Shown here piece after piece: positions 53,814-63,138 of a stretch of DNA of 64,000 nt; the stretch's first letter is position 1; each line of letters opens with the position of its first letter. A model generated the notes under the pieces. That model saw nothing but the letters and a program-made list of their open reading frames with translations, was not told where the DNA came from and ran no database searches. The position numbers and the translations under genes are program-made. The DNA is taken from NCBI RefSeq assembly GCF_014195535.1, contig NZ_JACIBY010000005.1, positions 404,823-468,822 on the forward strand, in the 5' to 3' direction. The DNA is from Runella defluvii (GTDB lineage Bacteria; Bacteroidota; Bacteroidia; Cytophagales; Spirosomataceae).

Positions 53814-54725
53814 TTAATGAGACGCCTTCTTTTTAAAAAGCGACTCCACATTGGACAGTACAAAGTTCAGTTGCAAAATATTATTCAAATCGACGTTGTT
53901 CTTATCGGTATTGTTAAATCTAAAAATGGTTTGCTGCATGTACGATGCTTCCACACTGTAATGGTGATTGAGGCGATACCCCAAGCCAACCAATGCACGA
54001 TTTTGGTCAAACAAGTGTAAGTTGCTGATATTCTTTCCCATGTTCAAGAAAAGCTCATTATACGCTTGTGCATAAAGGGTTTTGTCTCCCATTTGGGCTT
54101 TATTAAGCGGCAAGGTCAACTTGGCTTGGTAGCGAAAACGCTCGCGGTAATTCGTTTCCGAAAAGTCGCCGCCATACACAAACGATTTGTCGTTTAGTGC
54201 TTGGTTTTTGCCGAGCCAACGAAACTCGTAGCGAAAACGGTGATCTACCCGAAGGCGTCCTAGGTTTTGGGTAAGAATAACTTGCGGCGACACGCGCAAT
54301 TCAGAAAAAAATGCAAACGGTGTTCCTTCCGCAAAACGATTGGAACCAATCCATCCGAAAGGCATCAACGATATTCTGATAGTAGGATTGACTTGGTAAT
54401 GAATAAAGGGGCGAAAAACGTGCTGATTGAGGTTATTGTAGGGGTTGCCCGTGGTCGTTTCTGATTTGTATGCTCCTTGCATATCCTGACGACGGTGCTG
54501 GTTTTCTAACTGCCAAGAAAATTTTCCCGCGATTTTCCCCGAGATGTTCACATCTGTCCAACCATTCGCAATGTGATAATAGCGTCGTGGGCTTTGTGAG
54601 ACTGATGGCAAGGAGGTAGAAACCATAATAAGCAAAAGCGCCCCGATAAAATTTAGAATGAAAGTTCTGTTCGGTAAAAAAATGTGTCCTGACGTACAGA
54701 ACAGCAAACAACGAATTGATGTCAT
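53814..54725 (-). CDS. DUF2490 outer-membrane protein next to the phosphate transporter
   Basis: The ~303-residue protein has a long signal region (FILNFIGALLLIMVSTSLPSVSQ within it). DUF2490-type strands follow: GWTDVNISGKIAGKFSWQLENQHRRQ, FRPFIHYQVNPTIRISLMPFGW, LRVDHRFRYEFRWLGKNQ, YRERFRYQAKLTLPLNK, YSVEASYMQQTIFRF. The frame continues to 54806, but the ATG at 54725 is preferred. It is probably an outer-membrane barrel. It lies 21 bases upstream of the phosphate transporter and should share its transcript. DUF2490 also ends the polyphosphate locus at 37.3 kb, so a phosphate-related role is suggested. Confidence 0.82.
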   Translation of the reverse strand: MTSIRCLLFCTSGHIFLPNRTFILNFIGALLLIMVSTSLPSVSQSPRRYYHIANGWTDVNISGKIAGKFSWQLENQHRRQDMQGAYKSETTTGNPYNNLNQHVFRPFIHYQVNPTIRISLMPFGWIGSNRFAEGTPFAFFSELRVSPQVILTQNLGRLRVDHRFRYEFRWLGKNQALNDKSFVYGGDFSETNYRERFRYQAKLTLPLNKAQMGDKTLYAQAYNELFLNMGKNISNLHLFDQNRALVGLGYRLNHHYSVEASYMQQTIFRFNNTDKNNVDLNNILQLNFVLSNVESLFKKKASH

Positions 54726-55218
54726 TGAATGATGTGCAAAATTAAGAATGAGAGTGTGTAGTAAGTATGTGTCGAGTATTACCAAATTGTTAAATTCAAG
54801 CACCACAAGCTCGAAGTTTCTTACTTAGCAGTCTCTTTTTGAGGGCGATGTCAGAATTTTATTGCTGTTTTTGGTCAATTTTCGATTCAAAAGTGGTGTC
54901 AGTGCAGGGATGTTGTAAAATTTCATTTGTTACCAAATCATTAATTTTGTGTTAATTTTTCAAAGGTCAGGTTTTCAGCGAGTTGTATTTACTTTGAGAC
55001 ACTTCTCCCGAACTTTTTTCTAAAAAAAATGACGCAAGAAACCCGAACCATCCACAAAATTATTGATTATCAATATTTTAACAAACAAAAAAGCACAAAA
55101 AGGAAGGAGATTATCTCCCTTTTTGTGCCACTGATAAAAAAGTAAAGACGAAAGCTTAACCTAAAAAAGTGAAGAGACTAAAACGCGACGCAGCCTCCAA
55201 TGTTAAGAAATTGTTATG
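54726..55218. other. Intergenic region upstream of the phosphate-transporter operon
   Basis: No gene is visible in these ~490 AT-rich bases. A minus-strand terminator lies at 55080-55128. The rest must contain the promoter of the DUF2490/transporter operon, but I find no secure promoter or operator in it. Confidence 0.55.
55080..55128 (-). terminator. Terminator of the AsmA-like gene
   Basis: GCACAAAAAG (55093-55102) pairs with CTTTTTGTGC (55119-55128). An inner GGAGAT/ATCTCC stem follows after a small bulge. On the minus strand a T-rich run follows. It lies ~90 bases after the gene stop. Confidence 0.78.
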
Positions 55219-57657
55219 TCATCGTTGTGGTCGCCTTATTTTTTTGCGCCAATCCATGTCATACTTGAGTCGGATTTCGCCCCGCTCATCCACCGCCCGA
55301 ATCAGCAAATTGTTTCCATCCAACGTTTCAAGTTCTTCTTCTTCTGGATTACGCTTGAGGTTATTTAAAGGGATGTGTACCAACAAATCCGTTTTATCGC
55401 CAAAACTGTACGTTCCTCCCACAAAAAAAGTCAATACACTAGATGCTACCTTCATTTGATTCATCGACAACTCTTGGCCTTGAAGGACAAACTCATTTTT
55501 AAGACCCTCAAACTGAATTTTTTGAAAATTGCGGCGTTTAAAAATCACTTTTTGAATCCGTAGAAGTGGCTTAAAGTGATTAAGTTGGCCATTGATTAAA
55601 TGAAAACTCAATTGCCCCTTCATAGTCTTCGGCAATAACTGAAACTCCTTGTCTAATTGGGTACTATACGTAAAGTCCGTACTCAGCGTTCCGCTCAAGT
55701 TTTGGTCAGAAACGGTTTGTTGTCCAAAGTTTTCAAACGCATAAAACACCTTTTGTACGTCGGCATTGGCCACTTTTCCTTTGGCATACAACCGATGGGT
55801 CGGCAAATCGAACTGCTCAATGCCGCCCGTCACCCGAAAATCGCCCCCAAAAGCGTGCATTTTTACGTCTTCACAACGGATAGCTTGGCGAGTCATATAT
55901 ACCCTCCCGCTCACTCCCTGCGCCTCAAACTTCCGATAATGCACCCGTCGAGCCGCCAAATGAACTTTTAAATCCAAATTTTGAATAAACTTCGAGGTAA
56001 TATCCGTCAATTGTTTTTTGGTGGTTTTTTGGGGAGTTGGGCGGTAATTTCGGATCCAGTCTAAGCCCAAATCAGGCGCAAAAATCGAGACCTTTGCCTT
56101 CACCGAAGCTGTTGTTCCAAAGGCATAAGGGGTTAATCCTGTCACATTGCCACTCACCCGCACTTGATTTTTTTGGTGATATACGTGCAAATAAGTTAAA
56201 TCCGCTTTGTCTTCCGCAAACCGCACGAAGCCATCTACACGCTGAATATCTATTTGCTGGGGTGTGTATAAAAACGCCACCTTTTCTAGCTTGGCATTTC
56301 CGTCAAGTTTACCGTTTAGGCGGTTGGTTTTTGGGTCAAAAATGGGAGAAATTTTACCTTTATAACAAAAATTCACCACAACATTCCCCGATTTAGGCTG
56401 AACCTGATTGGGGTCAAAAAGCGCCTTACACCGAGCCACATTGGCTTTGGTATTGCCTTCCATGTGTAAAAATGGGTCGTCAAAATCAGTAATGGTAAAC
56501 GACAAATTCATGGGAATAACGCCGTACAACAGCCCACTCACATGTGGGGCAACCAAACGAGAGTTCTGATTGCTAACGGGCAACGACGTATCGGAGCGGT
56601 TGGTAAAATGGGCACGTCCCACTGTCTGCGAGAGTGGCCCAATCGCACTTTTGTACAAAAACGTTTGGGTCTGCACCTCCACTTCAATATGAGGATCGGC
56701 ACCAGTCCTCAATGGCCCATCGACACTCACTTCGGCTTTGACAACGGGCAGTACTTTATGTTTAGCGATACGTTTGGCCAATCGTCGCGGTAAAATCGAC
56801 AACGCTCTTGGCGCAGCGATGGTGTCAGTACTGACAAACAATTGTACCCGACCTTCGTCTTTAAAATCAAAACTGCCCCGTAATCGAAACGTATCTTGCT
56901 CCACTAACACTTCAGAAGGGCCGATACCCACGCGTCGGTGGAGGTCGTACGACAAATGTAAGTCGAGTTCTGTCGCTTTATTTTCCAGAAAACCTCCCCG
57001 ATTCAGGTTAAAAGTCAACTGGCGAAACTGCGTTTTTCCCCGCAGGTGTACCCACAAACAGGTATCGGTGCGTTCGAGGTCGTTGGTTATTTTTTCCAAA
57101 CAAAAATGAATGTCTTTTCCTTTCAACGAATCTTGCAAATGCACTTCCATTTCCTTCACCTTTACTTGGCGAAGGCTTTTGAGTAACTCTTTCCCCAACG
57201 AACCCTCTGCGCTGGTGGTTGTATCTTGGGTCGATGAAGAATCTTTGGGTGCAACTGCCTGCAAATTGCTGTACCCGTTTTTATCCACAAAAACCGATAA
57301 CTTTCCTTTATCAACCGTTACTGAATTGATTTGCAATTGCTTACGAAGTAGTTGCCGCAGGTCGATGTGAACTGTCAATCGTTCCAACGCCAATAGTTCT
57401 TTGTGGTGAATTGCGTAGGCACTGTCGCGCAAATGAATGTCAAAAAGCGTAAACGACAAGCCAAAACCGCCTGCAAAAGGAGTAAAATCAAGTTTACGGG
57501 CCGTCACCGTCCCACGGATGCGGGCATTGGCTTCTTTGAGTAAGTACTGAAATACATCGTCGCGGTACTGGTATGCCCACGTCAACGCCCCGCCTGCGAG
57601 TACCGCAAAAGTGCCCAAAATGTAAAGCCCTATTTTAAGAAATTTCGGAAACGGCAT
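55219..57657 (-). CDS. AsmA-like / TamB-like envelope protein
   Basis: The ~812-residue protein has a single N-terminal membrane anchor (MPFPKFLKIGLYILGTFAVLAGG... within residues 1-30) and a long beta-rich periplasmic part. Family patterns include the N-terminal FTPFAGGFGLSFTLFDIHLRDSAY and LRKQLQINSVTVDKGKLSVFVDKNGY, in blocks. The AsmA C-terminal region has VRFAEDKADLTYLHVYHQKNQVRVSG, DLKVHLAARRVHY and DFTYSTQLDKEFQLLPKTMKG, each within a repeat-like beta layout. These proteins help lipids cross the periplasm or tune outer-membrane composition. The ATG at 57657 is preferred to one eight codons upstream. It is divergent from the aldo/keto reductase gene. Confidence 0.87.
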   Translation of the reverse strand: MPFPKFLKIGLYILGTFAVLAGGALTWAYQYRDDVFQYLLKEANARIRGTVTARKLDFTPFAGGFGLSFTLFDIHLRDSAYAIHHKELLALERLTVHIDLRQLLRKQLQINSVTVDKGKLSVFVDKNGYSNLQAVAPKDSSSTQDTTTSAEGSLGKELLKSLRQVKVKEMEVHLQDSLKGKDIHFCLEKITNDLERTDTCLWVHLRGKTQFRQLTFNLNRGGFLENKATELDLHLSYDLHRRVGIGPSEVLVEQDTFRLRGSFDFKDEGRVQLFVSTDTIAAPRALSILPRRLAKRIAKHKVLPVVKAEVSVDGPLRTGADPHIEVEVQTQTFLYKSAIGPLSQTVGRAHFTNRSDTSLPVSNQNSRLVAPHVSGLLYGVIPMNLSFTITDFDDPFLHMEGNTKANVARCKALFDPNQVQPKSGNVVVNFCYKGKISPIFDPKTNRLNGKLDGNAKLEKVAFLYTPQQIDIQRVDGFVRFAEDKADLTYLHVYHQKNQVRVSGNVTGLTPYAFGTTASVKAKVSIFAPDLGLDWIRNYRPTPQKTTKKQLTDITSKFIQNLDLKVHLAARRVHYRKFEAQGVSGRVYMTRQAIRCEDVKMHAFGGDFRVTGGIEQFDLPTHRLYAKGKVANADVQKVFYAFENFGQQTVSDQNLSGTLSTDFTYSTQLDKEFQLLPKTMKGQLSFHLINGQLNHFKPLLRIQKVIFKRRNFQKIQFEGLKNEFVLQGQELSMNQMKVASSVLTFFVGGTYSFGDKTDLLVHIPLNNLKRNPEEEELETLDGNNLLIRAVDERGEIRLKYDMDWRKKIRRPQR

Positions 57658-57720
57658 GACTGTTGGAAAGTAACACGACAATATACACTACTTTTAGCTG
57701 AAAAAATCGTACCAATACAA

Positions 57721-58692
57721 ATGCACTACCGAAGATTTGGAAGAACCGATTGGCAAGTAAGCGAAATCGGCTACGGAATGTGGGGCTTGGCAGGCTGGAC
57801 TGGCTCCGAAGAAAACGAATACACCACCGCCCTCGACCGCTCGGTGGAATTGGGCTGCAACTTTTTTGACACGGCATGGGGCTACGGCGCAGGGCAAAGC
57901 GAACAGGTGCTCGGCCAACTCGTGAAACGTCACGCCGACAAGCGATTGTACGTGGCCACCAAAATCCCTCCCAAGAATTTCAAATGGCCATCGAAGCCCG
58001 AATACAGCTTGGAGGAATGCTTTCCTGCTTCGCACATTGTGGAATACACTGAAAAAAGCCTCAAAAATCTCGGCGTCGAAACCATTGATTTACAACAATT
58101 TCACGTATGGGAAGACCAATGGGCACAACACGAAGAATGGCAAAAGGCGATTGAACAACTCACACGTGAGGGCAAAGTACAGCATTGGGGCATCAGCGTC
58201 AACCGCTGGGAACCTGATAATGTATTGAACACGCTTCGCACGGGCTTGATTTCGGCCGTTCAGGTCATTTATAATATTTTCGACCAAGCGCCCGAAGATA
58301 CTCTTTTCCCCCTTTGCCGTGAGCTGGACGTGGCCGTGATTGCGCGGGTACCGTTTGACGAAGGAACGCTCACAGGGACGTTTACCAAAGAAACGACCTT
58401 CCCAGCCAACGACTGGCGTAGTACGTATTTTGTGCCCGAAAACTTGATTTCGAGCGTAGAGCACGCCGACGCACTGCGCCCGTTGATTCCTAGTGGCATG
58501 AATATGCCCGAAATGGCTTTACGGTTCATTTTAAACAACTCGGACGTGGCAACGACCATTCCTGGGATGCGAAAACTTAGAAATGTCGAGGCCAACATCG
58601 CTACTTCGGACGGTCAAGAACTATCTGCCGACCTGATTGACGCCCTCAAAGGCCACCGCTGGGACCGCACGCCTACGAGCTGGAGCCAATAA
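57721..58692 (+). CDS. Aldo/keto reductase
   Basis: The 323-residue NADPH-dependent oxidoreductase has the AKR barrel and tetrad: Asp and Tyr in FFDTAWGYGAGQSE, Lys in LYVATKIPP, and His in DLQQFHVWEDQ. NAD(P)-binding residues occur near the end (DVATTIPGMRKLRNVEANI). It belongs to the group of AKRs similar to YajO/Tas or plant-type L-glyceraldehyde reductases; the substrate is unknown. It is divergent from the AsmA-like gene with 63 bases between starts, and converges on the DUF2254 gene across a repeat hairpin. Confidence 0.95.
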   Translation: MHYRRFGRTDWQVSEIGYGMWGLAGWTGSEENEYTTALDRSVELGCNFFDTAWGYGAGQSEQVLGQLVKRHADKRLYVATKIPPKNFKWPSKPEYSLEECFPASHIVEYTEKSLKNLGVETIDLQQFHVWEDQWAQHEEWQKAIEQLTREGKVQHWGISVNRWEPDNVLNTLRTGLISAVQVIYNIFDQAPEDTLFPLCRELDVAVIARVPFDEGTLTGTFTKETTFPANDWRSTYFVPENLISSVEHADALRPLIPSGMNMPEMALRFILNNSDVATTIPGMRKLRNVEANIATSDGQELSADLIDALKGHRWDRTPTSWSQ

Positions 58693-58701
58693 ATGTGTTG
58701 A

Positions 58702-58793
58702 AGGTTGCTGACAATCCGAATGTCGAATGCAGAGTGCAGAATGTCGAATAAGAAATACCCCATTCGACATTCTCCATTCTGCACTCGACATTC
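58702..58793. repeat. Degenerate GGGTTG palindrome plus TGTCGA-family hairpin
   Basis: A degenerate palindrome AGGTTGCTGACAATCC lies at 58702-58717. Directly after it, 32-base arms 58718-58749 and 58762-58793 form an inverted repeat with 29 of 32 bases matching, built from words GAATGTCGA and TGCAGA. It separates convergent genes and probably serves as a terminator for both. Confidence 0.85.
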
Positions 58794-60158
58794 TCATTCA
58801 TAGCATTTTGCTATTGCTTTCAATGAACTACGGAATTGTGCTTGTTTCCTAGAAAGTACCACTGAAGTAGGTGTTTTTTCACCGATTGCTTCCAAAGCCC
58901 CTTCGTAAAATTCGGCCAAATGGTCGCGGAGGCTATTGCGGTGTTCTTTTCGGGGAAAAGTTGCGGTTAATTTCCCTTTTTGTTCTTCATCGTGAAGGTA
59001 CTGTAATTCAAAGTCTTCTACCTGTCGAAACAACACATTTAGCTTGTCTTCCGAAGGCATAAAAGGTAGCAAATTCGTGATGGTTTTCAGTAAATGCCGT
59101 ACGACGATATAATCTTCTTTTCCCCAAAAATAGATTTGGTCAAACGCCAAATCCACCAATTGCTCAAAGCTAAACTCCCGTAAGTGAATGTTCTTTTGAG
59201 CCAACAGCTTAGCTTCCCGCGAATTTGCTTCGCTTTGCGCAGCCCGTTGGATAATCGAACCAAGGTAGTCGATACAATTGAGGGCCGTCGTTGGGTCATT
59301 GACCGCGGGCGAAATGGCTTTGATGGCAATGTCCACCAATTGGCGAATCCCGAACGGAATATCCTGTTTATAACTTCGGAACTTATCAATGACAAAACAG
59401 CCCTGAATCGGCTTTGTCAGCTGTGCATAAAAATCGCGCATCGCGGGCGGACAATCAATGTCTGCAAGCACCCCTCCTTTAATCACAAAACTCCCGATGT
59501 GCGGTCGAACGGTCATTTTTACCTCTTTTTCCAACGGAAACAAGGCCTCCAATGCCTCGTAGCGAATGGAATCCAAATAACCACTTACGGGGGCTAAGAT
59601 TCGTACCTTTCCCGTCTCCACTTCGGTAGGAGATAGCGACTCATACAGTTCGTCAATTTCTTCAATGGTGCGACGAGCAATATTTTGGGTAATGCTGGAG
59701 GCATTGATATTGCCAACAATGTGGTGAATAAACAAAGGGAATACCATCAGAATCAGGTAAAAACTACCGACGATGCCAAATTTCGGGTAAATCAACGATG
59801 CCTCCGACCAGCCGAAATACTGAAGCCCCATCAGGTACCCCACGCAGGCCAAAAACGACCACAAGAAAAAACGGCTAAAGTGGTCGTATTCAAAAAAAGA
59901 GCGGATAATTCGGGGCGAAAATTGTACGGAAGCCAACTGCAAAGCCACAAACACAAACGAGAAGGTGGTCACCACGATGGTTGTCAAAATCCCCGCCAGT
60001 GCTGTCAGATAGCCATCTAACAATACCCCCTTTTGACCTGGTTGCCAACCATGTAACCCAATGGTCAGCAGAGCGGTAATGATGTAAGAAGTAAGCATCA
60101 GCCAAACCCAGCTAGATTTGACCTGCTCATGGAATTTATACAATCGACGGAAAAGCAT
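58794..60158 (-). CDS. DUF2254 membrane protein
   Basis: The ~454-residue protein has four membrane helices in the first ~140 residues (WVWLMLTSYIITALLTIGL, TALAGILTTIVVTTFSFVFVAL, FLWSFLACVGYLMGL, SFYLILMVFPLFIHHIVG). The DUF2254 signature QLASVQFSPRIIRSFFEYD and a soluble C-terminal region (LAPVSGYLDSIRYEALEALF) follow. Function is unestablished. The ATG at 60158 is used instead of a TTG three codons upstream. TAATTTTG at 60181-60188 on the minus strand could be its -7 box, about 22 bases before the ATG. Confidence 0.9.
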   Translation of the reverse strand: MLFRRLYKFHEQVKSSWVWLMLTSYIITALLTIGLHGWQPGQKGVLLDGYLTALAGILTTIVVTTFSFVFVALQLASVQFSPRIIRSFFEYDHFSRFFLWSFLACVGYLMGLQYFGWSEASLIYPKFGIVGSFYLILMVFPLFIHHIVGNINASSITQNIARRTIEEIDELYESLSPTEVETGKVRILAPVSGYLDSIRYEALEALFPLEKEVKMTVRPHIGSFVIKGGVLADIDCPPAMRDFYAQLTKPIQGCFVIDKFRSYKQDIPFGIRQLVDIAIKAISPAVNDPTTALNCIDYLGSIIQRAAQSEANSREAKLLAQKNIHLREFSFEQLVDLAFDQIYFWGKEDYIVVRHLLKTITNLLPFMPSEDKLNVLFRQVEDFELQYLHDEEQKGKLTATFPRKEHRNSLRDHLAEFYEGALEAIGEKTPTSVVLSRKQAQFRSSLKAIAKCYE

Positions 60159-60198
60159 TTTTACCAAAATTACGTTCCGCCAAAATTACCTTTTTTTA

Positions 60199-60254
60199 AA
60201 TGTCGAATAAAAAATGTTCCCCATTCGACATTCTGCACTCGACCCTCGACATTC
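60199..60254. repeat. Partial TGTCGA-family element
   Basis: AATGTCGAAT (60199-60208) pairs with ATTCGACATT (60223-60232) and is followed by TCTGCACTCGACCCTCGACA. It looks like a complete right arm with a shortened left arm of the hairpins at 26840 and 58718. It directly follows the EamA transporter stop on the minus strand. Confidence 0.78.
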
Positions 60255-61154
60255 CTATTTATTGCCTTTCCAGCCAATCAAAAATACGCCCAATAGCACC
60301 AGCAGCGTTCCGACAATTTGTAAGGCTGAAATTTGTTCTTCCAAAACGACCGTTGCCACAAAAATGGTAAAAACAGGGCCAATACTAGCAATAATGGCGG
60401 CATTGCCTGAGCCTATTCGTTTGATTCCCTCGGTCAGAGCGAAGGAGGGTAACACCGTAATAAACAGCGCCATTACCAGCCCAATCCAATAAACTTCCGA
60501 CGGGTAATGACCTATGTGTAGCCCATTTTCCACAAAACAATGGATAACCGTCGGTACGGTAGCAGCTATCATGGCATAAGCCGTGAATTTTTGGGCACCG
60601 ATTTGAGAAATGATCTTATCACTTCCCACCAAATAAACCGCATACACCAACCCGCTGATAATCACCCAAAAAGAACCCCAAAACAAATCCTTTTGCTGGG
60701 ATGAATCTACGTTTTGGGCAAAAGCCAGCACGATACCCGTATAAGTCAGCGCCACTGCTCCTATTTGAAGTTTGGTAATCGCCTTTTTCCGAAAAAAAGC
60801 ATTGATTAACAACACAAACGTTGGATAAATAAACAATAAAATGCGCTCCAAGCTCGCTGTAATGTAATGGAAAGCCAAAAAGTTGAAATAGCTCGCAAAA
60901 TAGTAGCCCGTGATTCCCATCGAAACCACCCATAGCCATTGTTTGGGTGTAAAACGGACGTTATCTTTTTGGGAAGAAAGCCGCCAAGCGATGAGTCCAT
61001 AAAAAGGAACAGAAAGCCCCATGCGCAGGGTTAGAAGTGAAATCGCATCAATCTCATGACGGAAAGCTAACTTGACAAAAATGCCTTTCATGGCAAAACA
61101 AAAAGCAGCAAAGAATACAAAAATGGCACCAAGCCAGTAATACGGTCGAGTCAT
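60255..61154 (-). CDS. EamA/DMT-family transporter
   Basis: The ~299-residue membrane protein has ten hydrophobic helices arranged as two EamA repeats. Each begins with the usual amphipathic helix (FFAAFCFAMKGIFVKLAF and VISGLVYAVYLVGSDKI). The second repeat ends PVFTIFVATVVLEEQISALQIVGTLLVLLGVFLIG, in blocks, a strong family hallmark. Members export metabolites such as amino acids or nucleotides; the substrate is unknown. The ATG at 61154 (MTRPYYWLG) is preferred to a TTG three codons upstream. It is divergent from the thiolase gene. Confidence 0.94.
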   Translation of the reverse strand: MTRPYYWLGAIFVFFAAFCFAMKGIFVKLAFRHEIDAISLLTLRMGLSVPFYGLIAWRLSSQKDNVRFTPKQWLWVVSMGITGYYFASYFNFLAFHYITASLERILLFIYPTFVLLINAFFRKKAITKLQIGAVALTYTGIVLAFAQNVDSSQQKDLFWGSFWVIISGLVYAVYLVGSDKIISQIGAQKFTAYAMIAATVPTVIHCFVENGLHIGHYPSEVYWIGLVMALFITVLPSFALTEGIKRIGSGNAAIIASIGPVFTIFVATVVLEEQISALQIVGTLLVLLGVFLIGWKGNK

Positions 61155-61184
61155 ATTGAACAAACCGAAAAACCTTTACCTTTG
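61155..61184 (+). promoter_or_regulatory. Probable promoter of the thiolase gene
   Basis: ATTG near 61155-61158 and TACCTTTG at 61177-61184 are about 18 bases apart, close to the -33/-7 pattern of Bacteroidota. The -7 box lies 39 bases before the ATG at 61224. Confidence 0.5.
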
Positions 61185-61223
61185 GTTCTTTATATCTTAA
61201 ACCAATTTATTTTCATCATCGAC

Positions 61224-62405
61224 ATGCAATCGGTTTATATAGTATCCACGGCCCGCACTCCCATCGGAAGTTTTGGGGGTTCTTTGTCAACGGTTTCCGC
61301 TACGCAATTAGGAGCGGCCGCCATCCGCGGGGCACTTACCAAAGCTAATATAGATTCCAACCTAGTTCAAGCGGTATATATGGGCAATGTCGTTTCGGCC
61401 AATCTCGGCCAAGCGCCTGCGCGCCAAGCAGCTATCTTTGCAGGACTTAGCAAAAACGCTACTTGCACAACCGTCAACAAAGTGTGTGCGTCGGGCATGA
61501 AAGCCATGATGATGGCCGCCCAAGACATCCTACTCGGCGACGCCGATGTGGTAGTTGCGGGAGGAATGGAAAACATGTCTCAAATTCCGTTTTACCTCGA
61601 CAAAGCCCGTTTTGGTGGCTATGGCTATGGCAACGGAACCTTCATCGACGGTCTTGCCAAAGACGGCCTTACCGATGTCTATGGCGGCATGGCCATGGGC
61701 GTATGCGCCGATGCTACCGCCAGCAAATACGGTTTCAGTCGCGAAGAGCAAGATGCGTTTGCCATTGCTTCTTACCAACGAAGTGCCGCCGCTTGGAGCG
61801 AGGGGAATTTTCAGCAGGAAGTAGTACCCGTTCAAATTCCCCAGAAAAAAGGTGACCCTACTACGTTTGCTCAAGACGAAGAATATAAAAATGTAAAATT
61901 TGACAAAATCCCGTCGTTGCGGGCTGCTTTTACGAAAGAAGGCACCGTGACTGCGGCCAATGCTTCTACCATCAACGACGGAGCCGCGGCGACGATTTTG
62001 ATGAGCGAAGCCAAAGTCAAAGAACTCGGTATCACTCCGTTGGCGCGCATTGTGTCATTTGCCGATGCCGAGCAAGAACCCGAATGGTTTACCACCGCGC
62101 CTACCGTTGCCGCACCGAAAGCCCTCAAAAAAGCAGGACTGAGTATAAGCGATATTGATTATTTTGAAGTAAACGAAGCGTTTTCTGTCGTGACGATGGC
62201 CTTTATGAAAGAAATGGGCATATCGCACGAGCAAACCAACGTGTTTGGCGGAGCGGTATCGTTGGGCCACCCACTTGGCTGCTCGGGAGCGCGCATCGTT
62301 GTAACGCTTCAAAACGTGCTCACGCAAAAAGGAGGCAAATACGGCCTAGCCGCTATTTGTAACGGCGGAGGCGGCGCTTCGGCCATGATTATTGAGAAGG
62401 TTTAA
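61224..62405 (+). CDS. Acetyl-CoA C-acetyltransferase (thiolase)
   Basis: The 393-residue enzyme has all thiolase hallmarks: acyl-accepting Cys88 in NKVCASGMKAM, GGMENMSQIPF, the NEAFSVV loop, His in GGAVSLGHPLGCSGAR and the final Cys in CNGGGGASAMII. It joins two acetyl-CoA to acetoacetyl-CoA or runs the reverse thiolysis; size and sequence favour the biosynthetic type II acetyl-CoA acetyltransferase over a fatty-acid beta-oxidation thiolase, but this is not decisive. A frame start at 61182 is rejected as it precedes MQSVYIVSTARTPIGSF, the standard N-terminus. It stands alone. Confidence 0.96.
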   Translation: MQSVYIVSTARTPIGSFGGSLSTVSATQLGAAAIRGALTKANIDSNLVQAVYMGNVVSANLGQAPARQAAIFAGLSKNATCTTVNKVCASGMKAMMMAAQDILLGDADVVVAGGMENMSQIPFYLDKARFGGYGYGNGTFIDGLAKDGLTDVYGGMAMGVCADATASKYGFSREEQDAFAIASYQRSAAAWSEGNFQQEVVPVQIPQKKGDPTTFAQDEEYKNVKFDKIPSLRAAFTKEGTVTAANASTINDGAAATILMSEAKVKELGITPLARIVSFADAEQEPEWFTTAPTVAAPKALKKAGLSISDIDYFEVNEAFSVVTMAFMKEMGISHEQTNVFGGAVSLGHPLGCSGARIVVTLQNVLTQKGGKYGLAAICNGGGGASAMIIEKV

Positions 62406-62449
62406 AGCGTTTTAGGGTTCTCAGGAACAAAAGTGTGCCAAATTGCAGT

Positions 62450-62457
62450 TATATTTG
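62450..62457 (+). promoter_or_regulatory. Probable -7 element of the RES-Xre locus
   Basis: TATATTTG fits TAnnTTTG, 18 bases before the antitoxin ATG at 62475. The antitoxin, broken toxin and rluE probably form one transcript from here. Confidence 0.45.
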
Positions 62458-62474
62458 TGTCAAATAACAAAGGC

Positions 62475-62891
62475 ATGATTACACAACCTCAACAATCGTC
62501 TTTTCTGTTGTTGACCTTCGATGACCCTTTTTTACTCATCGAAAAAACGCGAGAAGGTCTTACTAAAAACGATGCCGATGCGTTGGGCAATGTCTATGAC
62601 CTCAATGACCGCGAAATGGCCCGAATTTTAAACCTGTCCGAGCGTACTTACCATCGCTACAAAGAAGACGCTCGTCTTGATGCCAGCGCCTCTGATCGGT
62701 TATTGCAACTGAAGAAAGTTCTTCAATACGGAGAAAGCGTTTTTGAGAGCCGAGAAAAGTTTCAGCGCTGGTTACGACGCCCCTTGCGAACTATGAATGG
62801 GGAAGCCCCGATTCAGTTATTGGCCACAATCACGGGCTTAAACGTAGTAGAAACTGCCCTAGGGCGCATCGAGTACGGCGTTTATATTTAG
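62475..62891 (+). CDS. Xre/MbcA/ParS-type antitoxin with DUF2384 toxin-binding domain
   Basis: The ~138-residue protein has a helix-turn-helix-like N-terminal part (LNDREMARILNLSERTYHRYKE). A C-terminal DUF2384 domain follows (LLQLKKVLQYGESVFESREKFQRWL, APIQLLATITGLNVVETALGRIEYGVYI, in blocks), the antitoxin half of RES-Xre toxin-antitoxin systems. It should bind the RES toxin and repress its own promoter. The DUF2384 domain looks complete. The frame opens at 62433, but the ATG at 62475 is preferred. The adjoining toxin gene is broken, so this antitoxin may be an orphan or protect against RES toxins encoded elsewhere. Confidence 0.9.
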   Translation: MITQPQQSSFLLLTFDDPFLLIEKTREGLTKNDADALGNVYDLNDREMARILNLSERTYHRYKEDARLDASASDRLLQLKKVLQYGESVFESREKFQRWLRRPLRTMNGEAPIQLLATITGLNVVETALGRIEYGVYI

Positions 62892-63138
62892 ATGATGCAT
62901 GTTTTTCGCCTTCAAAAAGCCAAGTTTTCACGGTTGGAATAGCATTTATACTTCGCCTACTACTCAACAATTTACGAACGACTGGGTTAAACAGCAATCT
63001 TCGCTGATAATGGCCATTCCTTCGGTGATTGTGCCTATGTCATTCAATTACCTCATCAATCCGAATCACCCAAGGATGCAAGAAATAAAGGTGGTGGAAA
63101 GTATTCCCTTCTCGTTCGATAGCCGATTTTTTAAATGA
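62892..63138 (+). pseudogene. RES-domain toxin, internally deleted and frameshifted
   Basis: Directly after the antitoxin stop an ATGATGCAT start gives MMHVFRLQKAKFSRLE and then a stop; this is how RES toxins begin (MxVFRL...K). The next frame carries the RES C-terminal half: WNSIYTSPTTQQFTNDW, SLIMAIPSVIVP, NYLINPNHPRM, PFSFDSRFFK. The central ~70-80 residues, with the NAD+-binding Arg/Tyr/Glu segments (GGRWN... YTS... LE region), are missing or displaced. RES toxins normally run ~150 residues; here about 16 plus 65 remain. The ATG at 62899 makes an artificial 79-residue frame. Its stop overlaps the rluE start in ATGA. Confidence 0.85.
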
